A DNA stretch of 64,000 nt, from positions 620,001 to 684,000 of the forward strand of contig AP025763.1 in assembly GCA_027943745.1 (NCBI GenBank), read 5' to 3'. This DNA comes from Neptuniibacter victor (GTDB lineage Bacteria; Pseudomonadota; Gammaproteobacteria; Pseudomonadales; Balneatricaceae). Each line of letters opens with the position of its first letter. Position 1 is the stretch's first letter. The notes beneath the pieces were generated by a model that was not told where the DNA came from, did no database searches, and worked only from the letters and a program-made list of their open reading frames with translations. The position numbers and the translations under genes are program-made. This document shows, one piece after another, positions 10,988 through 20,550 of this stretch.

Positions 10988-11587
10988 TTATTCTTGATCT
11001 GTTTTGATTGAAATTTGTTCAGCTTGTTTTCGTGCAAGCAGGGACAGTAGTTGCTGTAGTTGATTGACTAATGAGGCGTAGCCAGGTTCATCAATAGGAG
11101 CTGATAGATTAAAACGCTGATTAACAATAACGGAACCTTTAGATTCAAGTTGCCAATCGCCACTTAAAACTGCTTGTCCATTCTCGGTTCCATGAAATTG
11201 ATCGATATGAATCGTGAGTATGTGTTGCCAATCATCGCGGCTACCAAATTGACCGTTATCAACTCGGCTTTGAGTTAACAGAGCATTTAGTTCGCTATGC
11301 AATACGCGTGTCACGGCTAAGCTGGGTTGCTCTGCCCATAGGTGGTGGTTAGCAATGACTATTTTGTTGCTACTGGTTTGTAGAGCAATACCTGAGTTGT
11401 TGATGTAGTTGGCAACAGTCACCGGCCTAATACCTAAAATATGTGTTGAGTTGTTTTTGCTAATCGCTTGGCTATTACTATTCAATAGATAAAAGTGATT
11501 TGAGGTGCGGCTACTCTGTTGCGCACAACCTTGGGCTAGTAACAAGAAGCTTGAGAGTATGATTAAGCCGGTCGTATTAATTTTCAT
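10988..11587 (-). CDS. pqiC: Outer-membrane lipoprotein PqiC
   Basis: This is a 199-residue lipoprotein of the PqiC/DUF330 (ABC-type transport auxiliary) family. The signal sequence runs MKINTTGLIILSSFLLLAQ and the lipidated Cys is at 21, though the lipobox AQGC is not canonical. Family features are the early HFYLLNS strand and ILGIRPVTVANYINNSGI. PqiC anchors the PqiB needle in the outer membrane. The gene starts 11 bp inside the end of pqiB, with GGAGG before its ATG, so the two are tightly coupled as in E. coli pqiABC. Confidence 0.88.
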   Translation of the reverse strand: MKINTTGLIILSSFLLLAQGCAQQSSRTSNHFYLLNSNSQAISKNNSTHILGIRPVTVANYINNSGIALQTSSNKIVIANHHLWAEQPSLAVTRVLHSELNALLTQSRVDNGQFGSRDDWQHILTIHIDQFHGTENGQAVLSGDWQLESKGSVIVNQRFNLSAPIDEPGYASLVNQLQQLLSLLARKQAEQISIKTDQE

Positions 11588-13226
11588 GCTTCCCTCCAGG
11601 AATCAAATCGGGCCCTTTTTGAGCATCAAAAATTAAGGCGTTGGGCTTTTCATCTATTGTTTTCAATACAGGTTGAAGTTGTCGCAAGGTTTTTTGAAGT
11701 GATATTAATGAGCTGTTCATTTCAATATATAGGCGACTATCCGGTGATAGGCCTTTTGCTGCATTTTTTACTTCTGCGAGGGTTGCTTTTAGCTCTTTAG
11801 GTAACGATTGGGTGTTTTTGTTTTTTGTTAATTGTTCTATCTGAGCAAGGGTTTTGTTGAGTTGGTTGATCGCTGCGTGACTAGATTGAAGTGTTGTCGT
11901 TAATTCTTCAATGGCAGGTTCGATTTTGAGTTGTTCTATTTTATTTAAAACGGCGATTAATTTGTTTTCTATTTGAGCGAATCCTCCTGACACCGTGGGA
12001 ATCACTGGGTAATTTTCTAGCGTTGTGACAGAGGCTTTAGCTGAGTCGGGATATAAGTCCAAATCGACGAATAGACTGCCGGTTATGAGATTGCCTGATT
12101 TTAGGCTGGCTCGCATTCCCTTCTCAACCCAGTAATTAAGCTTTTTGCGGGCATCGTTGAGAATTTTGGCTTCATCTTTGAAGCCCAGTCTACCGGGCTC
12201 TAAGCGGATGATGACAGGGATGCGAGGATCAGTATCCTCCGTTATCTCTGAGATTTGGAAAGAAATATGTTCCACAGTACCGATTCGCACCCCTCTGAAT
12301 TCAACAGGTGCGCCAGCTACTAAACCGCGCACGGACTGATCAAAAAGCAGGAGATATTCGTTATAAAATGCGTAAGGGCGTTCTTTGACGCTATTGAAAT
12401 CAGAGTAAAGGCGGAAACGGTCGCCATCTCTGGCCGTCTCTCCTCGGCGCTCCCCATCTAGAACATCGAAAGTAATTCCCCCCGTAAAGAGAGTATCTAA
12501 TGTGCCTGTTTGAACATTAACGCCATTGGCAGATAAATTTAGATTGATCCCGCTCATGTTCCAGAAACGACTATCTTCGCTAACTAATTGATCATATGGA
12601 GCTTTGATGAATACACCATAGATTGCTTGACGGGCCATTGCATCGAAATTAACACGTTCAATTCGACCTACAGGAAAGCCACGGTACAGCACAGTATCGC
12701 CTACACTGAGAGAGTGGGCATTATCACTGATAAGCTCTAATCGTAAGCCTGGTTCAGTAGCAGATGTGACGGGTGGTTCTTCTAGGCCTGTGTATTGCTT
12801 GGGTTGTTTGCCTTTGTCTCCTGGGCTCATCTCTATATAAGCACCTGATAACAGTGTCCCTAACCCGCTAACACCGCCAGCACCGACACGTGGGCGTACG
12901 ACCCAAAACTTAGTGTTCTCCTGTAAAAGAGCTTCAGCCTCGGGTTCTATTCTAACTTTCGTTAGAACGTTGTTATCAGGATAGTTAAGTTGCACTGATT
13001 CAACTTTTCCGACCTCAACATTTCGAACTTTGATTTTAGTCTTGCCTGCTTCAATCCCATCGGCAGTGATAAAACTGATGGTGATAAGCTGCCCTCTATT
13101 TGCCCAATCTTGGTAGACCATCCAACCTCCGAGGCATAATGCAAGAAGAGGAAGAACCCATATGCTGGAAAGTGAACGCTTGTGCGAGATAACAGGTTGA
13201 TTGGAGGAGTGACTATCCTTTTTCAT
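11577..13226 (-). CDS. pqiB: Intermembrane lipid transport protein PqiB (MCE repeats)
   Basis: The 549-residue protein has one N-terminal membrane helix (SIWVLPLLALCLGGWMVY, about 21-38) followed by three MCE/MlaD domains. These start near ISFITADGIEAGKTKIK, LELISDNAHSLSVGDTVLY and LLFDQSVRGLVAGAPVEFR. The C-terminal coiled coil runs from about residue 410. In E. coli, PqiB hexamers form a needle spanning the periplasm that carries phospholipid between membranes. It lies between pqiA and pqiC in the usual order, and its size matches the E. coli protein (about 546). Confidence 0.95.
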   Translation of the reverse strand: MKKDSHSSNQPVISHKRSLSSIWVLPLLALCLGGWMVYQDWANRGQLITISFITADGIEAGKTKIKVRNVEVGKVESVQLNYPDNNVLTKVRIEPEAEALLQENTKFWVVRPRVGAGGVSGLGTLLSGAYIEMSPGDKGKQPKQYTGLEEPPVTSATEPGLRLELISDNAHSLSVGDTVLYRGFPVGRIERVNFDAMARQAIYGVFIKAPYDQLVSEDSRFWNMSGINLNLSANGVNVQTGTLDTLFTGGITFDVLDGERRGETARDGDRFRLYSDFNSVKERPYAFYNEYLLLFDQSVRGLVAGAPVEFRGVRIGTVEHISFQISEITEDTDPRIPVIIRLEPGRLGFKDEAKILNDARKKLNYWVEKGMRASLKSGNLITGSLFVDLDLYPDSAKASVTTLENYPVIPTVSGGFAQIENKLIAVLNKIEQLKIEPAIEELTTTLQSSHAAINQLNKTLAQIEQLTKNKNTQSLPKELKATLAEVKNAAKGLSPDSRLYIEMNSSLISLQKTLRQLQPVLKTIDEKPNALIFDAQKGPDLIPGGKHEN

Positions 13227-13281
13227 GGCATTAGAGACTTAGCTGAGAGGGAAAAAAGGCTGCAAGCCGAGTGCGTTAACA

Positions 13282-14586
13282 TCATTGTCGTGCGTCATCC
13301 AAAAGATCGTTTAGTGGCTCAGTACCTTGTTGAACGGCACTTTTTTCTTGCGATGTTAGGTTATCCCAAATTAGCCTCGGGTCAAAGCTCAAGGCGGATA
13401 GCATAGTAAAAATCACAACGGAGGCGAATGCGGTAACTGCGATGCCAGGCACTATATTTACAAGCCCTCCTAGTTGAACTAGTGCAACAAGGACCGCCAC
13501 CACAAAGACATCAATCATTGACCATCGGCCAATGAGTTCAGTCATTCTGTACATCCATACTCTCTCTTCAATACGATGCTGGTGGTCTGCCTGAACACTA
13601 TAGGCGAGCCAAAAAAGCGCAAGCATCTTGGCAATCGGAACTAATATGCTGGCAATAAATACAATCAACGCAATCGGATAAGAGCCGTGCTGCCATAATA
13701 AAACGACGCCACCTAAAATAGTGCTGGGTTCATCTGAACCGAGTAAGCGGGTATGCATAATGGGATATAGGTTGGCGGGAATATATAGAATTATTCCTGT
13801 GATGAGATAAGCCCATGTTTTTTGAAGACTAAAGGGTATTCGTGAATGTAGATTCTTATGGCATCGCTGGCAACTTTTTGTCTCTAATGGATGTATTAGT
13901 CCACAGCAATGACAGCTTTGTAGATTGTGTTGCAGCGCTGTTGCTGATCTTGGTGGGTGTTTAGATGAAGACCTCTGGATACGGTTGGCAGTATCGAGGG
14001 CCTTCCAAAGCTGCATCTTATCAATGGTGGTAATTGTCGCTATGAGAGATAAGGAAAAAAGGACGTAGGCCCAAAAGGACATGCCAATGACTATATCCGC
14101 CATTCCTGCGATTTTGACCAAACTGACCAATACGCCAATTAAAAAAACCTCAGCCATCCCCCAAGGATGGAGGCTCACGATAAGGCGAGTGAGTAAAAAA
14201 CTCAATTTGTGAACTTTACCTAAGCGTAGCGGGATTAACACGCATAGATAAGCACTTAATAGTAACGCTGGGATTAAAAGGATAAAAACGCTAAGCAGTA
14301 TCGCCAGTAGCGGAAAGCCAAGTGTGAAAAGGTCGTAGCTGCTTGTGATTAAAGAGACCTGTTGTTCTCGCCCTTGTGATTGAAACGCCAAAAACGGAAA
14401 AGGTAGAGATAAAAATAGGAAGAGGAGTGCACTGAAAGCAAAAGCTGATGCTTTATCGATTGGGTTATGCGTTGCCGAAGATATTTGATGCCCGCATCGA
14501 GGGCATATCGCTTTGGAACCAGGTTCAAGCGCTGGCATCTCAATGAGAAGGTCGCAGCAGTGGCAAGCGATATTTTCGGTAGACAT
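13282..14586 (-). CDS. pqiA: Paraquat-inducible membrane protein PqiA
   Basis: The 434-residue protein has two fused PqiA domains. Each begins with a zinc-ribbon-like pair: CHCCDLL with CPRCGHQ near residues 9-33, and CHCCGLIHP with CQRCHKNL near 225-246. Each is followed by about four membrane helices. PqiA is the inner-membrane partner of PqiB in lipid trafficking and is induced by redox cyclers in enterobacteria. It is first in the minus-strand pqiABC operon, 55 bp upstream of pqiB. Its last 20 residues are acidic/polar. Confidence 0.94.
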   Translation of the reverse strand: MSTENIACHCCDLLIEMPALEPGSKAICPRCGHQISSATHNPIDKASAFAFSALLFLFLSLPFPFLAFQSQGREQQVSLITSSYDLFTLGFPLLAILLSVFILLIPALLLSAYLCVLIPLRLGKVHKLSFLLTRLIVSLHPWGMAEVFLIGVLVSLVKIAGMADIVIGMSFWAYVLFSLSLIATITTIDKMQLWKALDTANRIQRSSSKHPPRSATALQHNLQSCHCCGLIHPLETKSCQRCHKNLHSRIPFSLQKTWAYLITGIILYIPANLYPIMHTRLLGSDEPSTILGGVVLLWQHGSYPIALIVFIASILVPIAKMLALFWLAYSVQADHQHRIEERVWMYRMTELIGRWSMIDVFVVAVLVALVQLGGLVNIVPGIAVTAFASVVIFTMLSALSFDPRLIWDNLTSQEKSAVQQGTEPLNDLLDDARQ

Positions 14587-14748
14587 TGGCTAGCTCACAT
14601 TAAGTCATAACAAACATTCTATATTAAAAGATGATTAAGGCGTAGTTGATGGAGAGGGCTTTTGAATCAATAACAGACTTTATATTGGTAGTTTTTGGGA
14701 AGCTGGCTAATCTTACAATAATTGAATGAACCGTTCCTGAAGGGGCTT

Positions 14749-16251
14749 ATGGGACAAGAAATCAATTCTCATCGTTTTGTGTCTGAGGATTTTCAGTGTT
14801 TTCAGCAACGGCTGCTGGACAATCTAACTAGCTTAAAACGTATGTTGAGTGCTCAACAATTTGCGGAAGGTCCTGTGACAATAGGGGCCGAGTTAGAGCT
14901 TTATTTAGTCGATAAATATATACGTCCTTTGCTGTTAAATAGAGAAGTGATTGAGCGAAGTGGCAACAAGCAACTTGCGTTAGAGCTGAATCGCTTTAAT
15001 TTAGAATATAATTTGTCACCTGTCTCCGTATTGGGTAAGCCATTTAGTGCAATTGAGAGTGAGATGCTGTTTGCTATTGAGCATGTAAATGAACAGCTGA
15101 TAGCGGAGAGCGGCAGTGCGCTTCCTATCGGTATCTTACCCACGTTAAAACGTTCTGATTTTGGCATCAAAGCGATGACTGACGAGTCTCGATTTTTTGC
15201 ATTGACCCAATCCCTACAGCATCTGCGAGGGAGGATGTTTCGAATTCGTATAGAGGGAGACGATTCTCTATCGTTACGTTCGCATGATGTTACTCTGGAA
15301 GGTGCTAACAGCTCTATGCAAGTGCACCTGCGAGTTCCTCCAGCAGAGTTTGCCGATACTTTTAACGCGTGCCAATTAATAACCCCGATTATGGTGGGAC
15401 TGGCGGCTAATTCTCCATTTATGCTGGGTCATAAACTGTGGCATGAAACACGGATACCTTTGTTTAGCCAGGCGATTGATGGACGTTCTCATGAGGATTG
15501 TAAGCGAGGAGTGCCCTCTAGGGTTGATTTTGGAAATGGCTGGATCAGGGAAGGGGTATACGAACTGTTTGCTGAAATGGTGCACGTACATCCTGTTATA
15601 TTGCCCATTTATGGTGATGATCGTTCCTCTGATATTGATATAAAGAGCGGCGCTGCTGACTTGACTGAACTAAGGGTGCATGCAGGAAGCGTTTGGCCCT
15701 GGAATAGGGCGGTATATGATCCACAGGCGGGTGGTCATTTTCGAATTGAGATGCGTGCAATGCCGGCAGGCCCTACCCCTTGTGATATGGCCGCAAATGC
15801 CGCCTTCGCCATTGGTTTAACGCGTGGTTTAAAGGAGAATATGCAAGAGTTAATACCCGCTTTTCCATTTGCTGTTTTGTCTCGCAATTTCTATGAGGCA
15901 GCGGAAAAAGGGATATGTGCTCAGTTGATGTGGCCAAATATTGAAAGTGGCGAGGGTCTACAGAAGAGGTCACTCCTTTCAGTTGCCAAAAGCTTATTCT
16001 CGACAGCTAGAAAGGGATTGCTCGAGTTAGGTGTTGAAAAGGAAGAGGTTGATTATTATTTGGGCATTATCGAAAAGCGGATTCTTACCGGCACTAATGG
16101 CGCTATCTGGCAGAGAAAAGAATATCAGAGGCTCTGTAGGGGGAGTAACGCTTCACAGGCACTTAAACGGATGATGCAAAGATATATGATGTTCTCAGCG
16201 CAGAATATACCGGTTTCGCAGTGGTGTTTAAGTGCACGTAAAGGGGCATAA
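14749..16251 (+). CDS. GCS2-family carboxylate-amine ligase (glutamate-cysteine ligase-like)
   Basis: This is a protein of about 500 residues in the GCS2 (glutamate-cysteine ligase type 2) superfamily. The N-terminal block GPVTIGAELELYLVD has the acidic residues that bind Mg-ATP and substrate. The middle has GANSSMQVHLRVPP and AANSPFMLGHKLWHETR, and a later block HFRIEMRAMPAGPT carries the conserved RxE-type residues. The family joins an amino acid to a carboxylate with ATP. Annotation as true glutamate-cysteine ligase is not secure. The next gene, a putative deacylase, begins at the base after its stop. I chose ATG 14749 with AAGGGG just upstream over the TTG nine codons earlier. Confidence 0.8.
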   Translation: MGQEINSHRFVSEDFQCFQQRLLDNLTSLKRMLSAQQFAEGPVTIGAELELYLVDKYIRPLLLNREVIERSGNKQLALELNRFNLEYNLSPVSVLGKPFSAIESEMLFAIEHVNEQLIAESGSALPIGILPTLKRSDFGIKAMTDESRFFALTQSLQHLRGRMFRIRIEGDDSLSLRSHDVTLEGANSSMQVHLRVPPAEFADTFNACQLITPIMVGLAANSPFMLGHKLWHETRIPLFSQAIDGRSHEDCKRGVPSRVDFGNGWIREGVYELFAEMVHVHPVILPIYGDDRSSDIDIKSGAADLTELRVHAGSVWPWNRAVYDPQAGGHFRIEMRAMPAGPTPCDMAANAAFAIGLTRGLKENMQELIPAFPFAVLSRNFYEAAEKGICAQLMWPNIESGEGLQKRSLLSVAKSLFSTARKGLLELGVEKEEVDYYLGIIEKRILTGTNGAIWQRKEYQRLCRGSNASQALKRMMQRYMMFSAQNIPVSQWCLSARKGA

Positions 16252-17280
16252 ATGAAAATATTAATTAATCCATCGCAGGAACAGCTTAAAGAAACGCCAG
16301 AAATGCTGTTGAAGACTGTCAGAGAGCCTCTAATGATATATGTTGATGGGCTTCGACAAGATATTACGCGTGGTTTGGTTACGCTGTTGCATGGAAATGA
16401 ACCCTCTGGTTTTAGAGCGCTTCATCGGTGGCTGAAATTGGGGCAGAAGCCTTTATGTAATTTGGTCTGTTTTATCCCATCGATTCCAGCCGCGTTGATC
16501 GAACCTTTATTTAAATATCGTGTTTATCCCGATCAGAGGGATATGAATAGATGTTTTTTGCCCCCTTATTATGATGAGCCAGGTCAATTGGCAGAAGAGA
16601 TTCTTACTCAATTTCAAACTTATAAACCCGAATGTATTTTAGATATTCATAACACCTCCGGACATAGTCCAGATTTTGGGGTGGTAACCTTTGAGAACCC
16701 TTCACATGAGGCGTTAGTGTCTTTGTTTTGTGATCGTTTGATTGTTACGGATCTTCGGTTGGGTGCATTGATGGAAACCAGTACTCGGCGCTGCCCGGTT
16801 GTGACGATTGAATGTGGAGGGGCTCAGGATGATGGGTCTGATGAAATTGCATGGAATGGGCTTCAAAAGTATCTTTTTCAAGAGGATGTCATGTCGCTGG
16901 AAGCGGGTCACCGTATGGACCTCTATAGGCACCCTGTCCGTTTAGAATTAATCGAAAATACAAAAATTGCTTATTCAGATAGTTATGTTTTAGGTACAGA
17001 CCTGACCGTACCGAGTGCGCTAGATCGTTATAATTTTGATACCGTCGAAGCAGGGGTTTTAATCGCGTGGTTAAGAGGATCAGATGTTGAGCAGAGCTTA
17101 CGGGTGAATGATGCGCAAGGTCGAAATGTGTTTGATGATTTTTTTACGATCAAGGGCAATCAATTGTTAACTGCCCAGCGGCTTAAGTTGTTTATGATCA
17201 CAACGCGGCCAGACATCGCGCTAGGTGATTGTCTGCTCTATGCCGCTCAGGAGCGCGAGCACGCGATCTTGGACACTTAG
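16252..17280 (+). CDS. Succinylglutamate desuccinylase/aspartoacylase-family zinc hydrolase
   Basis: The 342-residue protein resembles AstE/AspA deacylases of the M14-like zinc carboxypeptidase fold. The first zinc site is LLHGNEPSG (about 45-53), the second zinc His lies in CILDIHNTSGH (about 127-137), and a substrate Arg region is YPDQRDMNRCF. A catalytic Glu probably lies in VVTIECGGAQ. These enzymes hydrolyse N-acyl or peptide-like amides of amino acids. It starts directly after the GCS2 ligase stop, with AAGGGG as ribosome site inside that gene, so the two are translationally linked. The pairing suggests making and breaking, or remodelling, one amide metabolite; the substrate is unknown. 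Confidence 0.82.
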   Translation: MKILINPSQEQLKETPEMLLKTVREPLMIYVDGLRQDITRGLVTLLHGNEPSGFRALHRWLKLGQKPLCNLVCFIPSIPAALIEPLFKYRVYPDQRDMNRCFLPPYYDEPGQLAEEILTQFQTYKPECILDIHNTSGHSPDFGVVTFENPSHEALVSLFCDRLIVTDLRLGALMETSTRRCPVVTIECGGAQDDGSDEIAWNGLQKYLFQEDVMSLEAGHRMDLYRHPVRLELIENTKIAYSDSYVLGTDLTVPSALDRYNFDTVEAGVLIAWLRGSDVEQSLRVNDAQGRNVFDDFFTIKGNQLLTAQRLKLFMITTRPDIALGDCLLYAAQEREHAILDT

Positions 17281-17406
17281 CGTGAATGGTTGGTTTTCTT
17301 ATACTTTCAGCTAAGAAAGTAGCTTTTCTCTAGATCGATAAAACTGTATAACTTACTGCACTTTTGTTTTTTTACTGCATATTTTATTCGGAGCGTGTTA
17401 AACCTT

Positions 17407-19590
17407 ATGTTTCAACGGGCGTTAAAGCTGCTTACCCGTCGATCTTTGGCTTTGTCATTTATGGTTTTTGGTGTGGTATTAATGATATCCGCCATTTTTA
17501 TTAACCATGAATTTGAGCGCGTTCGTGAAAACCTAAAACACCAAGCGTTTGTTAATCTTTTGACTCTCGGTGCTCGCTTAGAGGGCGAGATCAACGCTCA
17601 TCTTGTCGTTTTGCGTGGGTTAAAAGCTGAAATAGCGATCAATTCTGATATTACTCAATATGAATTTTCTCGTTTAGTCGATGAGTTCCTCCTTACTAAC
17701 CTAAGTATTCGTCATCTGGCGTTAGCGCCTGATCTTATTATTACAAACATACACCCCTCTGAAGGAAATAACGCTGCGCTAGGAATCGACTATCGAGAGA
17801 TTCCTAGCCAGTTACCGGCCGTTCAAGAATCGATTGCTCGAAATGAAATTATTTTAACTGGGCCGGTAAATTTAGTGCAGGGAGGGACCGCATTAATTGC
17901 GCGTGTGCCTGTGTTTATCGGAGAGGATCGTGATGTTTTATGGGGAATTGTTTCTGGCGTGATTGACGATCAGGACCTGTTTTTTAAAGCCGGTTTATCA
18001 GAATCTCTTTGGGGCTTAGATATAGCGATTCGCGGCAAAGATGGTAAAGGCGATATGGGAGATACCTTCTTTGGGAGCGAAGCAACATTTAAAGATGATG
18101 CCGTCACTGTTGATGTGATTCTGCCGCATGGTCGCTGGCAGATGGCCGCGAGTATGAAGAAGGGTTGGCAGGTTGATGATAAGCAAGTGTTGTCTTATTG
18201 GTTTGTCGGATTGCTTGTAAGTCTTGTCACGGCCATGGCTGCTTATCTTATTACGTCTAACTATAGAGAAAAGCTCGTTGCCATTGATACGGCTAATTAT
18301 AGAGCGAGTTATGACGGGCTGACGGGGCTTTCAAATCGTTATCATTTTGGCCAGAAATTTACGGCGATGATTCAAGAGCATAAACGTAGACAGCATAAAT
18401 TCGCCTTGTTCTTTATCGATCTCGATTATTTTAAAGAGGTTAATGATAATTGGGGGCATCATGCCGGTGATGAACTATTAAGGCTGTTTTCTGATCGTAT
18501 GCAAAAAATCGTGCGAAGTGATGATCTGCTTGCTCGTTTGGCGGGCGACGAATTCGTCATTGTGCTTAATGATCTGGAGTCTGCTACACAGGCTGAATTA
18601 CTTGCAGAAAAGCTGCAATTAGAGCTGGGTGAACCGTACCTGATCGAAGGGCAGTATCTATCGGTGACACATAGTTTAGGCATAGCGATGTATCCTCAAG
18701 ATGGGCAAACCATGGAGGCTTTGCTGCAGAATGCTGATCGGGCCATGTACGAAGCTAAGCGTGCAGGTAAAAACAGAATTTATTTTTTCAATGATGAGTT
18801 GAGCCTTGAGGTCAAACGCCATGTCCAAGTTCATAATGAGATTCTAGAGGGAATCCGAAAAGGGCAGTTTGAACTATTCTTTCAGCCAATTATGGCAACG
18901 GATAGTGGTGTTATGAGCAAGTGTGAGGCTTTGGTACGTTGGATGCACCCTGATCGTGGTGTTATCTCTCCCGTTGATTTTATTCCGATTGCAGAACAAA
19001 CCGGTGCTATTCGCGCGCTTGGTGAATGGATCTTGGATGAAGCATGTCACTTATCCAATAAAATGAGTGCGCAAAATATCAATATTCAAATTTCGGTTAA
19101 CCGTTCTGTTGCTGAGTTTTTTCCCAAAGATGCAGACCAACGTTGGCTTGAAATAATTGATCGTCATGAAGTTAACCGTAAGAATTTAGTGTTCGAAATA
19201 ACGGAATCTCTTCTGATGGATGGAGGAGATAGTCAGTTGGACAAAATTAATCGTTTGAGGAATAAAGGAATCGCATTCTCGATTGATGATTTCGGTACAG
19301 GTTATTCTGCGATTAATTACTTACGGCACTATCCAGTGGATTATCTCAAGATTGATCGTAGTTTTGTAACGGATATTATTGATGATGAACAAGACCGAAC
19401 GCTGGTGGAAGTGATCATTAAAATGGGACAAACCTTAGGGATAAAGGTTGTTGCTGAAGGCGTTGAGACGGAAGAGCAGCTTGCGCTCTTGAAGAAGTAT
19501 GGTTGTGATTATGTACAAGGTTTCTATCTAGGCCGTCCTATGCCTTTTGACCAGCTGATAACATTTTATCAGGCAAGACTAAAATCTTAG
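17407..19590 (+). CDS. CHASE-GGDEF-EAL c-di-GMP enzyme
   Basis: This is a membrane protein of about 727 residues. TM1 is near 17-36, then a periplasmic CHASE domain with IRHLALAPDLIITNIHP and EGNNAALGIDYRE, TM2 near 266-286, a GGDEF domain and an EAL domain. The cyclase signature reads RLAGDEF, AGDEF instead of GGDEF, so cyclase activity is uncertain. The EAL domain keeps EALVRW, the Asn in SVNRS, FEITES, DDFGTGYS, LKIDRSF and VVAEGVE, so it should hydrolyse c-di-GMP. CHASE domains sense small extracellular ligands. GGAG lies too close to a GTG at 17395, so I prefer the ATG at 17407. Confidence 0.92.
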   Translation: MFQRALKLLTRRSLALSFMVFGVVLMISAIFINHEFERVRENLKHQAFVNLLTLGARLEGEINAHLVVLRGLKAEIAINSDITQYEFSRLVDEFLLTNLSIRHLALAPDLIITNIHPSEGNNAALGIDYREIPSQLPAVQESIARNEIILTGPVNLVQGGTALIARVPVFIGEDRDVLWGIVSGVIDDQDLFFKAGLSESLWGLDIAIRGKDGKGDMGDTFFGSEATFKDDAVTVDVILPHGRWQMAASMKKGWQVDDKQVLSYWFVGLLVSLVTAMAAYLITSNYREKLVAIDTANYRASYDGLTGLSNRYHFGQKFTAMIQEHKRRQHKFALFFIDLDYFKEVNDNWGHHAGDELLRLFSDRMQKIVRSDDLLARLAGDEFVIVLNDLESATQAELLAEKLQLELGEPYLIEGQYLSVTHSLGIAMYPQDGQTMEALLQNADRAMYEAKRAGKNRIYFFNDELSLEVKRHVQVHNEILEGIRKGQFELFFQPIMATDSGVMSKCEALVRWMHPDRGVISPVDFIPIAEQTGAIRALGEWILDEACHLSNKMSAQNINIQISVNRSVAEFFPKDADQRWLEIIDRHEVNRKNLVFEITESLLMDGGDSQLDKINRLRNKGIAFSIDDFGTGYSAINYLRHYPVDYLKIDRSFVTDIIDDEQDRTLVEVIIKMGQTLGIKVVAEGVETEEQLALLKKYGCDYVQGFYLGRPMPFDQLITFYQARLKS

Positions 19591-19733
19591 CTTTGAGTAT
19601 AAAAACATAAAATAGCTTAAATTTATTAACGCTCTAGTTTTATTTAATTTTAACAATTGAGTGATGGGCTTTATAGTAGGATCAACAACGTCACACGGCG
19701 TATATGAATTAAGTACCTATAGAGGGCAATACT

Positions 19734-20468
19734 ATGTTGCAGAGCAAAGAAGGTCAGAGCGTACCACAAGTTACTTTCCATACGCGTCAAGGAAATGATT
19801 GGGTTGATGTGACAACGGATCAACTTTTTAAAGGTAAGACGGTGATTGTTTTTGCTTTGCCAGGCGCTTTTACACCGACCTGTTCAAGTACACACCTACC
19901 TCGTTATAACGAATTGGCACCTGTATTTTCTGCGAATGGTGTTGATGACATCATCTGCTTATCGGTAAATGATACCTTTGTCATGAATGCATGGTCTGAA
20001 GATCAGAAAGCTGAGAACATAACTTTCTTGCCTGATGGTAATGGCGATTTTAGCGAAGCGATGGGGATGTTGGTCGATAAGCAAGATCTAGGTTTTGGTA
20101 AGCGTTCTTGGCGTTATTCGATGCTCGTCAAAGATGGCGTGATTGAAAAAATGTTTATCGAGCCGGATCTTCCAGGCGATCCTTTCCAAGTGTCTGATGG
20201 CGATACTATGTTGGATTATATCAACCCACAAGCGGAGCAGCCTAAGCGCGTAACGGTTATTAGTAAGCCAGGCTGTGGTCATTGTACAAGAGCTAAAAAG
20301 GTTTTAGCTGATAATGGCTACAAGTATGAAGAGATTGTATTGGGTAGTAATGGTGTGAGTTTTAGTTCGCTACAAGCCGTTTCTGGTCGGGGAACAACCC
20401 CACAGATCTTTATTGATGGTGAGCTGATTGGTGGTGCTGATGAGCTAGAGGCATGGGTTTCAGCTTGA
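19734..20468 (+). CDS. Peroxiredoxin-glutaredoxin fusion
   Basis: The 244-residue hybrid has a Prx5-type peroxiredoxin (about 1-165) with peroxidatic Cys50 in GAFTPTCSST. A glutaredoxin domain follows (about 171-244) with redox pair CGHC at 181-184 and the GSH-site block GTTPQIFIDGELIGGADEL. Such fusions reduce hydroperoxides with glutathione directly, without separate thioredoxin. GAGGGC lies upstream of the ATG. The gene stands alone between the CHASE protein and cvfB and ends at a strong terminator. Confidence 0.95.
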   Translation: MLQSKEGQSVPQVTFHTRQGNDWVDVTTDQLFKGKTVIVFALPGAFTPTCSSTHLPRYNELAPVFSANGVDDIICLSVNDTFVMNAWSEDQKAENITFLPDGNGDFSEAMGMLVDKQDLGFGKRSWRYSMLVKDGVIEKMFIEPDLPGDPFQVSDGDTMLDYINPQAEQPKRVTVISKPGCGHCTRAKKVLADNGYKYEEIVLGSNGVSFSSLQAVSGRGTTPQIFIDGELIGGADELEAWVSA

Positions 20469-20489
20469 TTGTTGTGAATTAAACAATAA

Positions 20490-20516
20490 AAAACGCACTT
20501 TTTAGTGCGTTTTTTT
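20490..20516 (+). terminator. Rho-independent terminator, probably bidirectional
   Basis: ACGCACT (20493-20499) pairs with AGTGCGT (20504-20510) around a TTTT loop, followed by six T. A-runs precede it, so it could also stop cvfB transcripts from the opposite side. Confidence 0.9.
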
Positions 20517-20550
20517 GTGTCTGTTATCCAGAGAGGTCTTTACGGCAAGA

